Assembly (NCBI RefSeq): GCF_943590815.1
Contig: NZ_CALSBS010000025.1
Span: 1-60,560 of the forward strand
Source of the DNA: Pseudocitrobacter vendiensis
GTDB taxonomy: Bacteria; Pseudomonadota; Gammaproteobacteria; Enterobacterales; Enterobacteriaceae
Length of the DNA: 60,560 nt
Direction: 5' to 3'
Positions within the stretch are counted from its first letter, which is position 1, and the number at the start of each line of letters is the position of its first letter. Below, piece by piece: positions 8,500-15,585 of this stretch. A program made the translations under genes and the position numbers. A model generated the notes under the pieces. It was given only the letters and a program-made list of their open reading frames with translations. It searched no databases and was not told the origin of the DNA.

Positions 8500-9423
8500 A
8501 TGACTAAAACAAAAGGGTTACCTCGTCCGCTGACGCACTACGCTTGGCTTTCCATTGCCACGGCTATTGCCACTATCGGACTCAAAGGTGTGGCGTGGAA
8601 AATGACCGGTTCGGTCGGTCTGCTATCTGATGCCATCGAATCCGTAGTTAACCTCGCAGGAGCCCTAATGGCGCTCTGGATGCTGACCTTGGCTGCGCTT
8701 CCGGCCGATGAGAACCATGCATATGGGCACGGCAAAGCCGAATATTTCTCGAGTGCTTTCGAAGGATTTCTGATCCTATTGGCGGCAGCCAGTATCGCCT
8801 ATACCGCAGTTGAGCGGATGTTAACTCCACAGCCGCTTGAGGAGATTGGTCTCGGATTACTGGTTTCAACAGTCGCATCAATCCTTAATTTTGTGACGGC
8901 TCGCATTTTGTTAAGGGCTGGCAGGCAGCACAACTCTATCACTCTTGAGGCAGATGCTCATCACCTGCTGACCGATGTCTGGACGTCGGTCGGTGTCATT
9001 TTTGGTGTCGGACTGGTTTATCTGACCGGCTGGTTTTGGGTCGATCCGATCGTTGCATTGCTGGTCGCAGCCAACATCGTTTGGACTGGTTATCAGCTTA
9101 TGAGTCGTTCAGCTGCAGGTCTGATGGACGTATCGCTACCCACGGAAGAACTCAAAAAAATCGAGTCACTGCTGGCAGGATATCGTGAACAGGGGCTTGA
9201 TTTCCATGCACTACGTACACGCCAGGCTGGCGGGCGGGCGTTTATGACAATGCACATCCTAGTTCCTGGGCGATGGACTGTTCAATATGGGCACGACTGG
9301 GCCGAGCGTATAGAGAATGATATCCGCACCGCACTGCCTTTTATCCATATCACCACTCATGTGGAACCGTTGGAAGATCCCGCGTCAATGAACGACCAAA
9401 CGCTCGACATTTCTGATCACTAA
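8500..9423 (+). CDS. cation diffusion facilitator (CDF) metal efflux protein
   Basis: A 307-residue protein of the CDF (FieF/ZitB-like) family, which exports divalent metals such as zinc, iron or cobalt against protons. It shows a first metal-site motif LLSDAIES about residue 40, HAYGHGKAE about 73-81, and the paired motif [17 protein letters not shown] about 149-165. About six membrane helices precede a cytoplasmic C-terminal domain, where HITTHVEP about 285-292 is the usual dimer metal site. The metal cannot be told from sequence. The G+C content is higher than that of the adjoining cytochrome gene. Confidence 0.85.
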   Translation: MTKTKGLPRPLTHYAWLSIATAIATIGLKGVAWKMTGSVGLLSDAIESVVNLAGALMALWMLTLAALPADENHAYGHGKAEYFSSAFEGFLILLAAASIAYTAVERMLTPQPLEEIGLGLLVSTVASILNFVTARILLRAGRQHNSITLEADAHHLLTDVWTSVGVIFGVGLVYLTGWFWVDPIVALLVAANIVWTGYQLMSRSAAGLMDVSLPTEELKKIESLLAGYREQGLDFHALRTRQAGGRAFMTMHILVPGRWTVQYGHDWAERIENDIRTALPFIHITTHVEPLEDPASMNDQTLDISDH

Positions 9424-9649
9424 ACTAACCACATGTCGCTGGTCGGGCAGGGTAACAAACCTCGCTCTACAAAAATTTCAGGTATTCTCTATAATTCTGA
9501 GGGTACTTGATGTGACCTGCGCCCAATTGTTGGGCACGCAATATTTTTAAAAAGTCCGCTTCTGGCACAAAGCGGACAGTGATCACCGTTCTTACGACTA
9601 CTTTCTGACTTACTTCGTGACTTGCCCTAAGCATGTTGTAGTGCGATAC

Positions 9650-9674
9650 TTGTAATGACATTTGTAATTACAAG
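9650..9674 (+). promoter_or_regulatory. RelB-type operator
   Basis: A perfect palindrome TTGTAATTACAA at 9662-9673, preceded by a half-copy CTTGTAATGAC at 9650, lies just before the antitoxin start codon. This is the usual place for autoregulation by a RelB/RelE complex. Confidence 0.6.
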
Positions 9675-9685
9675 GGGTGTAAGAC

Positions 9686-9925
9686 ATGGGTAGCATTAAC
9701 CTACGTATTGACGATGAACTTAAAGCGCGTTCTTACGCCGCGCTTGAAAAAATGGGCGTAACTCCTTCTGAAGCGCTTCGTCTCATGCTCGAGTATATCG
9801 CTGACAATGAACGCTTGCCGTTCAAACAGACACTCCTGAGTGATGAAGATGCTGAACTTGTGGAGATAGTGAAAGAACGACTTCGTAATCCTAAGCCAGT
9901 ACGTGTGACGCTGGATGAACTCTGA
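9686..9925 (+). CDS. relB: RelB-like antitoxin
   Basis: A 79-residue protein with an N-terminal ribbon-helix-helix: strand SINLRIDDELKARSY, then helices through TPSEALRLMLEYIADN. An acidic C-terminal tail (SDEDAELVEIVKERL) would wrap the toxin. It binds its own promoter and neutralises the adjacent RelE-type toxin. The stop overlaps the toxin start (TGATG), the typical coupled arrangement. The palindrome upstream supports autoregulation. Confidence 0.85.
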   Translation: MGSINLRIDDELKARSYAALEKMGVTPSEALRLMLEYIADNERLPFKQTLLSDEDAELVEIVKERLRNPKPVRVTLDEL

Positions 9926-10212
9926 TGGCGTATTTTCTGGATTTTGACGAGCGGGCACTAAAGGAATGGCGAAAGCTGGGCTCGACGGTACGTGAACAGT
10001 TGAAAAAGAAGCTGGTTGAAGTACTTGAGTCACCCCGGATTGAAGCAAACAAGCTCCGTGGTATGCCTGATTGTTACAAGATTAAGCTCCGGTCTTCAGG
10101 CTATCGCCTTGTATACCAGGTTATAGACGAGAAAGTTGTCGTTTTCGTGATTTCTGTTGGGAAAAGAGAACGCTCGGAAGTATATAGCGAGGCGGTCAAA
10201 CGCATTCTCTGA
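9925..10212 (+). CDS. relE: RelE-like mRNA endonuclease toxin
   Basis: A 95-residue protein of the RelE/ParE fold: FDERALKEWRKLGSTVREQLKKKL about residues 7-30, then LRGMPDCYKIKLRSSGYRLVYQV about 44-66 and VVFVISVGKRERSEVY about 71-86. The Arg, Tyr and Lys residues expected of ribosome-dependent mRNA cleavage are present. It is co-translated with the antitoxin. It stabilises the plasmid by post-segregational killing or by stress response. Being downstream of insertion sequences, it may mark the right side of the island. Confidence 0.88.
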   Translation: MAYFLDFDERALKEWRKLGSTVREQLKKKLVEVLESPRIEANKLRGMPDCYKIKLRSSGYRLVYQVIDEKVVVFVISVGKRERSEVYSEAVKRIL

Positions 10213-10282
10213 ACCAAAGCATGACATCTCTGTTTCGCACCGATGGTGACACTTCTGCTTTGCGTTGACAGGAGAAGAAGCC

Positions 10283-10441
10283 ATGAAACTGCCGAACCAA
10301 CCCGTTGTTTTGTGCGTATTGATAGTATGTCTTACGCTGTTGATATTCACCTGGCTTACGCGCAATTCGCTCTGCGAACTGCGGCTGAAAGACTGTACGC
10401 GGGAAGTGTCGGCTGTGATGGACTACGAATCCGGTAAGTAG
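10283..10441 (+). CDS. hok: Hok/Gef-family small membrane toxin (orphan)
   Basis: A 52-residue protein with the Hok plan: MKLP start, one transmembrane helix [15 protein letters not shown], then LTRNSLCEL, paired cysteines and a DYESGK end. It is very close to R1 Hok from memory. AGGAGAAGAAGCC precedes ATG, exactly as in the truncated hok at 4176. No Sok-like antisense region is present in the 70 bp between relE and this gene, so either control has been lost or Sok RNA is supplied from the 4.1 kb locus. Confidence 0.9.
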   Translation: MKLPNQPVVLCVLIVCLTLLIFTWLTRNSLCELRLKDCTREVSAVMDYESGK

Positions 10442-10504
10442 CTGAAAGAGGGGGGGTAACCCCCCTCGATTCAGATGTGGCCAGCAAGCCAATAGCACCT
10501 TTAG

Positions 10505-10540
10505 AAAAGGGTTTCTCCGGTCGGGGAAACCCTTTTTTCC
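10505..10540 (+). terminator. intrinsic terminator
   Basis: AAAAGGGTTTC / GGAAACCCTTTTTT stem-loop. It also has an A tract on the other side, so it may serve both strands. A second hairpin, AGGGGGGG-TAA-CCCCCCT, lies just upstream after the hok stop codon. Confidence 0.8.
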
Positions 10541-10674
10541 TTCCGTTCGGTGGCAGACCGCCACTCAATTACCCAAGGCATTCAACAGTCTCAGTGGAAT
10601 ACCGTCGGATTAAAATTCTCCCCAGAACGGCTGCGGCTCGCACTGGGTACCTCCTCCTGCGTCCTGTTTAATTC

Positions 10675-10881
10675 TCAACGCCTCAATTTTTCGAGGACCC
10701 GCCGCAATTTCCGAACCTGGCTGGTCGTGGAGAGAGTACTGGTTTGTGGATGACATGCACTGGTCTTCTCATTGGGCTGTAGCTCATAGGACATAGCCAG
10801 TGCGGTCAGTGCTTCTTCAGCATCCAGCAGAGCTTTAATGGCCGTCTGGCGCATCTCTGCACGGCGTTCAATTATGGTCAT
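10675..10881 (-). CDS. hypothetical protein, 68 aa
   Basis: Last gene of a minus-strand operon. AAGGA precedes the ATG by 6 nt. It is a helical, basic protein with two helices (ERRAEMRQTAIKALLDAEEAL about residues 5-25 and SQVRKLRRVLEKLRR about 54-68) around a polar linker. It could be a small DNA-binding or coiled-coil protein. Family not recognised. Confidence 0.6.
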   Translation of the reverse strand: MTIIERRAEMRQTAIKALLDAEEALTALAMSYELQPNEKTSACHPQTSTLSTTSQVRKLRRVLEKLRR

Positions 10882-10920
10882 GTTTGTCCTTGCTGCATCC
10901 GGTAAAATGACGCCGGGTAT

Positions 10921-11295
10921 TCAGTCTTTCACGTTTTTCAGAATGGCCTGGCGGCAGGCATTCCAGATCGTCTGGGCATTCGCATCGCAGTCCACGAACC
11001 CGCCGCATTCCTGATAGATGACCTGGTAGACGCTGTCTGGGATCTTCTCCGGTACAACCGGGGAAAAGATGCTGACGGATGCCTTTCCTTCGGCGGCGTC
11101 ACAGACGGCGTCCAGATGATTCGCCATCCATTCGGTTAAATTCAGATCCTCCTGAATTGCCTGCGCCTTATAGCGTTCTTTTCTTGTTACAGTGGCACGC
11201 ATCTGAATTTGTACGCTCGCAGGCTCTTCGCCCTTCATCGCATTCTGAAGTGCAGATTTGGGCTGTTTCATCTTCGTTTTCATTTTCAATCGCAC
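10921..11295 (-). CDS. putative ribbon-helix-helix protein, 124 aa
   Basis: Starts at GTG 11295, overlapping the stop of the upstream gene (TAGTG); internal ATGs are alternatives. Residues about 28-60 (VQIQMRATVTRKERYKAQ then LNLTEWMANHLD) follow the strand-helix-helix pattern of MobC/Arc-like proteins. They align with the segment ALVQMRMTPEKKSRYVREA of the protein at 12366-12614, so the two are paralogues. The C-terminal part of about 60 residues is unique. Its targets are unknown. Confidence 0.6.
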   Translation of the reverse strand: MRLKMKTKMKQPKSALQNAMKGEEPASVQIQMRATVTRKERYKAQAIQEDLNLTEWMANHLDAVCDAAEGKASVSIFSPVVPEKIPDSVYQVIYQECGGFVDCDANAQTIWNACRQAILKNVKD

Positions 11296-11864
11296 TATTT
11301 GGAAAGCGGCTTGTCTTCAGTGGGCTGAACCGGGGCTGTCTCCCCCGGCGTAACCAGCACACCAGCTTCACTCAGCACATGTCTCCACTGCTCATCCCGG
11401 TAGGCCGTTGCGGCGTCGGCAGAATCAAAGCATTGGTCGCAGGGCGGACAATTTACGGTAACCAGGCTCACTACCGGCTTAACGTAGTACGCTCTTCCCC
11501 GTGGATAATCTTTTCCACAAGGGGCATAGAGCTCCTCGTCCCCACCAACACGGCGGAGGTGGAATTCTGGTTGCTGGCTGGCCTGCTCGGACAGCTTCAC
11601 GGATGCCGTCTGCCAAGCTGCGATAGCCCGGGTCATGTCGCTTTCATGCCTGGCAAGATCTGCATCCCGGCGAGCCAGTAGGTGCGCGATAATATTGGCT
11701 TCATCGTAATTGATGACCGCCATTAGTTGACGGGTCGCTTCATCCCAGTCCTGTACTGCGGAGCCATCCAGTGGATTAGCGAGGTGCGCCTGGTATGTCG
11801 TACGGTAATTTGCGGCAGCACCTTCCAGCTGGTGCAGTTTTTCATCCGATAGTTGTTCGGTCAT
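11295..11864 (-). CDS. Ead/Ea22-like protein
   Basis: ATG at 11864 is preferred because AAAAGGA lies 6-7 nt upstream; the frame is open to 11912. The protein is 189 residues. The start (MTEQLSDEKLHQLEGAAANYR) and the later ANIIAHLLARRDADLARHE look like the Ead/Ea22 family of phage and plasmid proteins, whose function is unknown. A CPPCDQCF motif about residues 138-145 suggests metal binding. It is coupled to the next gene through TAGTG. Confidence 0.65.
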   Translation of the reverse strand: MTEQLSDEKLHQLEGAAANYRTTYQAHLANPLDGSAVQDWDEATRQLMAVINYDEANIIAHLLARRDADLARHESDMTRAIAAWQTASVKLSEQASQQPEFHLRRVGGDEELYAPCGKDYPRGRAYYVKPVVSLVTVNCPPCDQCFDSADAATAYRDEQWRHVLSEAGVLVTPGETAPVQPTEDKPLSK

Positions 11865-11908
11865 TGCACAGTTCCTTTTAGATGCAGGCTCAACGCTTGC
11901 ATTAAAAT

Positions 11909-12247
11909 TCATGCCGTCTGTTTGGCTGCGGCTTTACGCTGGGCGGCGATATGGGCGGCAATCTGCTTTTTGAGGCGCTTATAGTCAGCCCTGAAGCGTG
12001 CCACGTCATCGATCTCAATCATGTACCCGCAGCTGTAACCGGCATGCCCAAACGCATCGTCATCTTCGTAGTTTGGACAGTGATCGCTTTCCCAACCCGC
12101 TGCATCCAGCAATTCATCAATAGCGACGAGGTGTGCCCTGGGCGCATTCTCAATGATGAAGTAGAGCGAGCGACCCCAGAAGTGGCTGCGGGTACCTTCG
12201 ATAACAGCAGTGTCGTTCGTGGTCTGGCGGGAAAGTTTCATTGGATA
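11909..12247 (-). CDS. hypothetical protein, 112 aa
   Basis: ATG at 12247 follows AAAGGAG at the right distance; the frame is open to 12325. A GC-rich hairpin shared with two other leaders lies directly upstream (12254-12273). The protein is soluble, with an acidic centre (HCPNYEDDDAFGHAGYSCGYMIEI, two His and two Cys) and a basic helical tail rich in Ala and Lys. The family is not recognised; a metal site is possible. Confidence 0.65.
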   Translation of the reverse strand, partial: YPMKLSRQTTNDTAVIEGTRSHFWGRSLYFIIENAPRAHLVAIDELLDAAGWESDHCPNYEDDDAFGHAGYSCGYMIEIDDVARFRADYKRLKKQIAAHIAAQRKAAAKQTA

Positions 12248-12253
12248 CTCCTT

Positions 12254-12273
12254 TGCCCGGAGCCGCCGGGGCG
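12254..12273 (-). repeat. GC-rich leader hairpin, copy 1
   Basis: GCCCGGAGCCGCCGGGGC on the + strand. It is a variant of the hairpin found upstream of the genes that start at 13228 and 14877. It lies next to the ribosome binding site of the gene at 12247. Confidence 0.55.
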
Positions 12274-12330
12274 GGGGTGTGATGTTCACACCTTGTGTTT
12301 GCAGTATGCGGTCCTTTTCAGGCAACCGGG

Positions 12331-12343
12331 AAAGTAACTTTTC
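12331..12343. repeat. dispersed motif copy (AAAGTAACTTTT)
   Basis: Intergenic copy between the minus-strand genes at 12247 and 12366, with AAAGTAACTTTTC. Confidence 0.75.
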
Positions 12344-12365
12344 GCTGCTGCTGGTGGACTGTCGC

Positions 12366-12614
12366 CTATTGCTCGCCAGCCTTTTTCTTTAGATAGTTTA
12401 CGTCTGACTCATCACATACCTGATCCATATGACGCTGAATCCATGCCGAGATAGTCAGGCCATTACGCTTCGCCTCACGGACATAGCGTGATTTTTTCTC
12501 CGGGGTCATACGCATCTGGACCAGTGCCGTTGCTTTGTCGGCCTCATCTTTTTTCGCGTTATCGTTGCCCTTCATATGGATCGCGTTAACGTGCTTTTCA
12601 TTGTTATCGGTCAT
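12366..12614 (-). CDS. putative ribbon-helix-helix protein, 82 aa
   Basis: ATG at 12614 is taken as start, with GAGAA upstream; the frame is open to 12677. After a polar 30-residue lead, the pattern ALVQMRMTPEKKSRYVREAK and LTISAWIQRHMDQV gives a strand-helix-helix DNA-binding domain, paralogous to the protein at 10921-11295. The last residues are basic. It could regulate its own operon, but no direct evidence links it to the operators at 13301 or 14956. Confidence 0.6.
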   Translation of the reverse strand: MTDNNEKHVNAIHMKGNDNAKKDEADKATALVQMRMTPEKKSRYVREAKRNGLTISAWIQRHMDQVCDESDVNYLKKKAGEQ

Positions 12615-12673
12615 AGTGTTCTCGGTCAAACAGAGCCGCGTAGTGCGGCTCCCAGGGGGAGAGTGCAGCCGTG

Positions 12674-13228
12674 TCATGTCGCTGTTGAAACCGTCGGGTC
12701 AGGGGCCAGTCCTGTGGCGAGGTTTACGGAAACGTTCTGCACGTTAGAATGAATTGTCTGGTCAGGCTGTTGGTCTGTATTATGGACGACGGTGTCTGAT
12801 GGATTGTCAGCCATTCGAACAAGATCACCGGCCATAACTTCGTGCCGATGATCAAGCATGACTACGCCAGTCCGTGCCTGGGCACGGGGTGTGCCGTTAG
12901 CGCTGCGGATGAATGCACTTCGAAATCCCGTCACGGTACGAACAGTACCCTTGTCCAGGACCCGCTGGCCCGACTCCAGAGTCTCAGCTGCGGCCGCATG
13001 AAATTCCGCCACGGCAGCAGCAAACCACTTTTCGAAACGGGGAGCAATGGTCTTCACGGCAAGCGAGGTACAGGAATAGACCTGTTCAACCTGCTTAGAA
13101 CCGTTTTTATCGGTAAAGGCGATAATGCCGATTCGGCCACAGTTAACGGTGTAGAAGGTTGGTCTGAAGCCGTTGGTGAGGAGTGATTTAACAGCTGAGA
13201 AGAAAGCGGATTTAAGCATCGGTTTCAT
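12674..13228 (-). CDS. hypothetical protein, 184 aa
   Basis: First gene of a minus-strand operon. AGGA precedes ATG and a TTGACA/TATATT promoter lies about 75 bp upstream. The protein is soluble with no signal peptide. Its central part has an Ala-rich helix (WFAAAVAEFHAAAAETLESG about residues 68-87) and a likely small beta domain (GTVRTVTGFRSAFIRS and VVMLDHRHEVMAGDLVRM). The C-terminal 40 residues look disordered. Family not recognised. Confidence 0.65.
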   Translation of the reverse strand: MKPMLKSAFFSAVKSLLTNGFRPTFYTVNCGRIGIIAFTDKNGSKQVEQVYSCTSLAVKTIAPRFEKWFAAAVAEFHAAAAETLESGQRVLDKGTVRTVTGFRSAFIRSANGTPRAQARTGVVMLDHRHEVMAGDLVRMADNPSDTVVHNTDQQPDQTIHSNVQNVSVNLATGLAPDPTVSTAT

Positions 13229-13241
13229 GGGGTTATCCTGT

Positions 13242-13261
13242 ATGCCCGGAAACGCCGGGGC
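13242..13261 (-). repeat. GC-rich leader hairpin, copy 2
   Basis: TGCCCGGAAACGCCGGGGCG on the + strand, between the promoter and the start codon at 13228. It is identical over 20 bp to the copy at 14890-14909. The complementary CCCGG/CCGGG arms can fold in the mRNA leader. Confidence 0.7.
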
Positions 13262-13284
13262 GTGCGGCCAGAGTGCCGCTGTGT

Positions 13285-13325
13285 GATTAAATATACAGAA
13301 TCAGAGTTGTTTTGTCAATACAAAA
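13285..13325 (-). promoter_or_regulatory. promoter with operator-like inverted repeat, operon B
   Basis: On the minus strand TTGACA is followed after 17 bp by TATATT, an excellent sigma-70 promoter. A perfect inverted repeat, GTTGTTTTGT-CAAT-ACAAAACAAC with a CAAT centre on the + strand, overlaps the -35. The same layout occurs at 14956. It drives the genes from 13228 down to 10675. Confidence 0.8.
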
Positions 13326-13413
13326 CAACGGGTGCTTTTTCCACCTGATAGCTGTATTTATTTTTTAAATCAGACTGTTAAAGTTGTAATGCGCAGTGCA
13401 GCAGCGGGCTGAG

Positions 13414-13695
13414 TCAGCCCACCGAGATCACCGCCGTTGTGGCTAACTCCTGCCCACGCCCGGTCAGCCGTACGCGATAGAAACAGCTCTGTTCTAACCC
13501 ACTTTTCAGAGTGAACTCAATCAGGCCCAGCCGGAAGAGGGGCGGCAGACTGGGGGCATTAACCGGAAAATATCCCAGCGTACTGAGGCAATCTGGACGC
13601 TGCTCCATCCCTTTCTTTCCGTTGCCCTGCATCAGGTAGCGGGTTCCGGTATTCAGCCGACGCAGAGTATAAATTTGGGCGTTAGTCAGCGTCAT
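13414..13695 (-). CDS. small protein, paralogue of the gene at 600-893
   Basis: ATG at 13695 is chosen because GAGGG lies 9 nt upstream; the frame is open to 13779. The 93-residue protein carries LTNAQIYTLRRLNTGTRY, LFRLGLIEF and CFYRVRLTGRG. These line up with the paralogue on the left of the window. It overlaps the end of the preceding small zinc-ribbon gene by 14 nt, so the two are probably translationally coupled. Function unknown. Confidence 0.7.
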   Translation of the reverse strand: MTLTNAQIYTLRRLNTGTRYLMQGNGKKGMEQRPDCLSTLGYFPVNAPSLPPLFRLGLIEFTLKSGLEQSCFYRVRLTGRGQELATTAVISVG

Positions 13696-13813
13696 GATCA
13701 TCGCCCTCTTCAGTGGAAGAGCTGACCGGCTGTTTCCAGCCGCAGTGACAGTCCTGTAGCGTTCCATCCCCCCCTTCAAGGTACGCCAGGCACTCGGGGC
13801 AATACAGCTTCAT
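13682..13813 (-). CDS. 43-residue zinc-ribbon-like protein
   Basis: ATG at 13813 overlaps the stop of the preceding gene (TAATG). The frame stops at 13682, inside the start of the next gene. The translation shows a CPEC knuckle (residues 5-8) and a CHC pair (22-24) around a short turn, then an acidic tail. This is the layout of a one-domain zinc ribbon. Its size puts it below usual gene-finding limits, but the tight coupling on both sides supports it. Confidence 0.7.
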   Translation of the reverse strand: MKLYCPECLAYLEGGDGTLQDCHCGWKQPVSSSTEEGDDHDAD

Positions 13814-14229
13814 TACCACGGGACCACCTCGACATGTTCACCCAGCCAGGCCAGCTTCTCGCGAAGCAGTTCGGCGGCATTCATCTGGTCTTCGGCCCAG
13901 AATGGAGCGAGTCCCATAAATTCGCACCAGTACGCCAGACCGGATTTTCCGTCGTCCCGGTAAGTCCAGACCGCCTGGCCGTGACCCACGCCGGAGTCGA
14001 CGGTTACATACAGCCCGGGCATGCATTCACAGGGCTCCTCGCAGTCGCAGGTGCCACTCTGGACCACGCGTACTCGTCTCAGCTTCACTGCGGTACGCAG
14101 GCGCAGGAGCTCCTCCAGCGCATCAGCGTCGAATTTCGTCGTGCTGACAAGGGTGTTTGCACTGGTTTTACGCAGCGCCTGAATACGGGTGCGAAGCGCA
14201 TCGTTGCTGATAGTAGCCTTAATCATCAT
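13813..14229 (-). CDS. hypothetical protein with cysteine cluster, 138 aa
   Basis: Starts at 14229 (or the second ATG at 14226), overlapping the end of the upstream gene. A helical N-terminal half is followed by a CDCEEPCEC motif (about residues 61-69) and a compact C-terminal domain. That domain has aromatic pairs (VWTYRDDGKSGLAYWCEFMG). It is soluble and probably binds metal through the Cys cluster. Family not recognised. Confidence 0.7.
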   Translation of the reverse strand: MMIKATISNDALRTRIQALRKTSANTLVSTTKFDADALEELLRLRTAVKLRRVRVVQSGTCDCEEPCECMPGLYVTVDSGVGHGQAVWTYRDDGKSGLAYWCEFMGLAPFWAEDQMNAAELLREKLAWLGEHVEVVPW

Positions 14230-14483
14230 TATTCCCCCATCTCACCCAGCTGCTTGCGGATTGAAACGCTTTCCGCACGGAGTTCATCTTGTTTTGCCAG
14301 CAGGAAACGTTTTACAAGCGCCATCGCGTCCAGAAATTCAGTGGGCTCACATTCAACCCGTTCGCACACGCTCTGAACGGCTTCCGTCACCAGCGGCATT
14401 ACGTCCAGCGCTGTCTGCATTTCCGAAATCACAGAGGAGTTGCCTGCGTAACGGGTTGCCAGTGACAGAGTCTCTTTGCTCAT
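14229..14483 (-). CDS. hypothetical protein, 84 aa
   Basis: ATG at 14483 follows AAGGAG at 6 nt; the frame is open to 14660. The protein is helical and acidic (VISEMQTALDVMPLVTEAV and a long helix near residues 50-80). A small coiled-coil or helical-bundle protein is likely. It lies 10 bp after the upstream gene and overlaps the downstream one, so it belongs to the operon. Confidence 0.65.
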   Translation of the reverse strand: MSKETLSLATRYAGNSSVISEMQTALDVMPLVTEAVQSVCERVECEPTEFLDAMALVKRFLLAKQDELRAESVSIRKQLGEMGE

Positions 14484-14493
14484 GGATCGCTCC

Positions 14494-14877
14494 TTATGCC
14501 GAGACCGGACGGACAAACAAGTCATGCGCCCCATCTGCCAGCGGCTCGCAGTAATCACCGAAACCGTCTGGCACAATGCTGCCATCGGCCACGATGCAGG
14601 AAGCCACCGGTTTCTGTGCCCGGTACGCTGCCAGTTCGGCTGCGTCGACTTTCGCGCCATCGGTCAGGTCAAAATGCAGATCGTCATACGCAGAGCCGTT
14701 CAGCTCTTCTTCCAGACTGATAGCCGCATTCAAGGTAGCCAGCGCATCAGCGACGTCACGTGAGTTGATTTTTGCGTCGCGCAGCTCTAGCTCAAAGGCC
14801 AGTTGCAGGCGGCGTACAGCGACGATGTGGGACTTATGCTGGGACAGACGAATGAGGGTGTCGATATCGTGGGTCAT
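14494..14877 (-). CDS. hypothetical protein, 127 aa
   Basis: First gene of the operon starting from the promoter near 14950. ATG at 14877 is placed by TAAGG upstream; the open frame extends to 15033. The N-terminal half is a helical pair (MTHDIDTLIRLSQHKSHI and LQLAFELELRDAKI). The C-terminal half (ASCIVADGSIVPDGFGDYCEPLADG) looks like a small beta domain with two cysteines. Family not recognised. Confidence 0.65.
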   Translation of the reverse strand: MTHDIDTLIRLSQHKSHIVAVRRLQLAFELELRDAKINSRDVADALATLNAAISLEEELNGSAYDDLHFDLTDGAKVDAAELAAYRAQKPVASCIVADGSIVPDGFGDYCEPLADGAHDLFVRPVSA

Positions 14878-14889
14878 GATGCTTACCTT

Positions 14890-14909
14890 ATGCCCGGAAA
14901 CGCCGGGGC
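14890..14909 (-). repeat. GC-rich leader hairpin, copy 3
   Basis: The same 20 bp as at 13242-13261, again between promoter and start codon, about 12 nt from the ATG at 14877. Confidence 0.7.
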
Positions 14910-14934
14910 GTTGGTGCGGATGCCGCGCCATGGG

Positions 14935-14980
14935 ATTACTATGATCTTCTGAACTTCTATTGTCAATACAATAGAAAACA
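14935..14980 (-). promoter_or_regulatory. promoter with operator-like inverted repeat, operon A
   Basis: TTGACA on the minus strand, with a -10-like CATAGT 17 bp on. It is overlapped by the inverted repeat TTCTATTGT-CAAT-ACAATAGAA (+ strand, from 14956), which shares the core TTGTCAATACAA with the site at 13301. It drives the genes from 14877 down to 13414. Confidence 0.78.
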
Positions 14981-15039
14981 ACGTTTTGAGGATTTTTTAT
15001 ACAGGACGGATGCTGCGGTAAATTCAGTTGCACACAGTC

Positions 15040-15359
15040 ATTAGCCCCTGCATTTACAGAAGATGGAGGCGGTTTAATCCAGGAGCTGACATCTTGATAT
15101 GGACGCCAGCCGTCACAGCATGATTCTGCCCGGGGACACCGCGCCGAGTGTGACCTCCCGCAGACGGAAGAAGAGCGGGGGAGAATGTGCCCCTTCTCCC
15201 TGCGGTGGTCGCTGGGTTCAATATAGGATTGAAATTCCCCGCTTATCGACCAGATGTGGCATGCGAACAGGGTAGAATACTATTCCGGATTCACGAATTA
15301 TCAGCGCCAGCCGGTGACCCGCTGACGTACCCGCTGCAACCTGTGCCGAAGGTGTCGAC
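15040..15359. other. non-coding region between divergent operons
   Basis: 320 bp with no supported gene. It holds a GGAGAA/TTCTCC hairpin near 15180-15205, and a TAGAAT that could be the -10 of the promoter for the gene at 15378. Confidence 0.4.
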
Positions 15360-15377
15360 ATGATTAAAAAGGAATGT

Positions 15378-15554
15378 ATGAAAGAACGTACACAATCCCC
15401 GGGTGAGTCGTTTGCTCACGCTGAGTTTATGGAGAAAGTCTTTACCAACTTACGGATGTTTTGTGACGCCGAATACCGACGGTTAGCCACAGGTGAGAAA
15501 GAAACCCAACAGTCGCAACCGGAAAAGACCATACATTCGCATTATCTCGTGTAA
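15378..15554 (+). CDS. hypothetical protein, 58 aa
   Basis: AAGGA precedes ATG at 15378 by 5 nt; an earlier ATG at 15360 in the same frame is possible but has no site. The protein is soluble, with a helix HAEFMEKVFTNLRMFCDAEYRRLA about residues 15-38 and a polar tail. An intrinsic terminator follows. Family not recognised. Confidence 0.6.
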   Translation: MKERTQSPGESFAHAEFMEKVFTNLRMFCDAEYRRLATGEKETQQSQPEKTIHSHYLV

Positions 15555-15585
15555 GACCCATGCCGCCGTATCCTTTCCCGATGGC

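Noticed and set aside
9467..9661. Minus-strand open frame of 64 codons upstream of relB
   Set aside because: No ribosome binding site, and it overlaps the relB promoter palindrome.
10270..10285. 16-bp repeat AGGAGAAGAAGCCATG (also at 4163-4178) as a target-site duplication
   Set aside because: It is the normal conserved hok leader and too long for a typical duplication, so shared ancestry of two hok genes explains it better.
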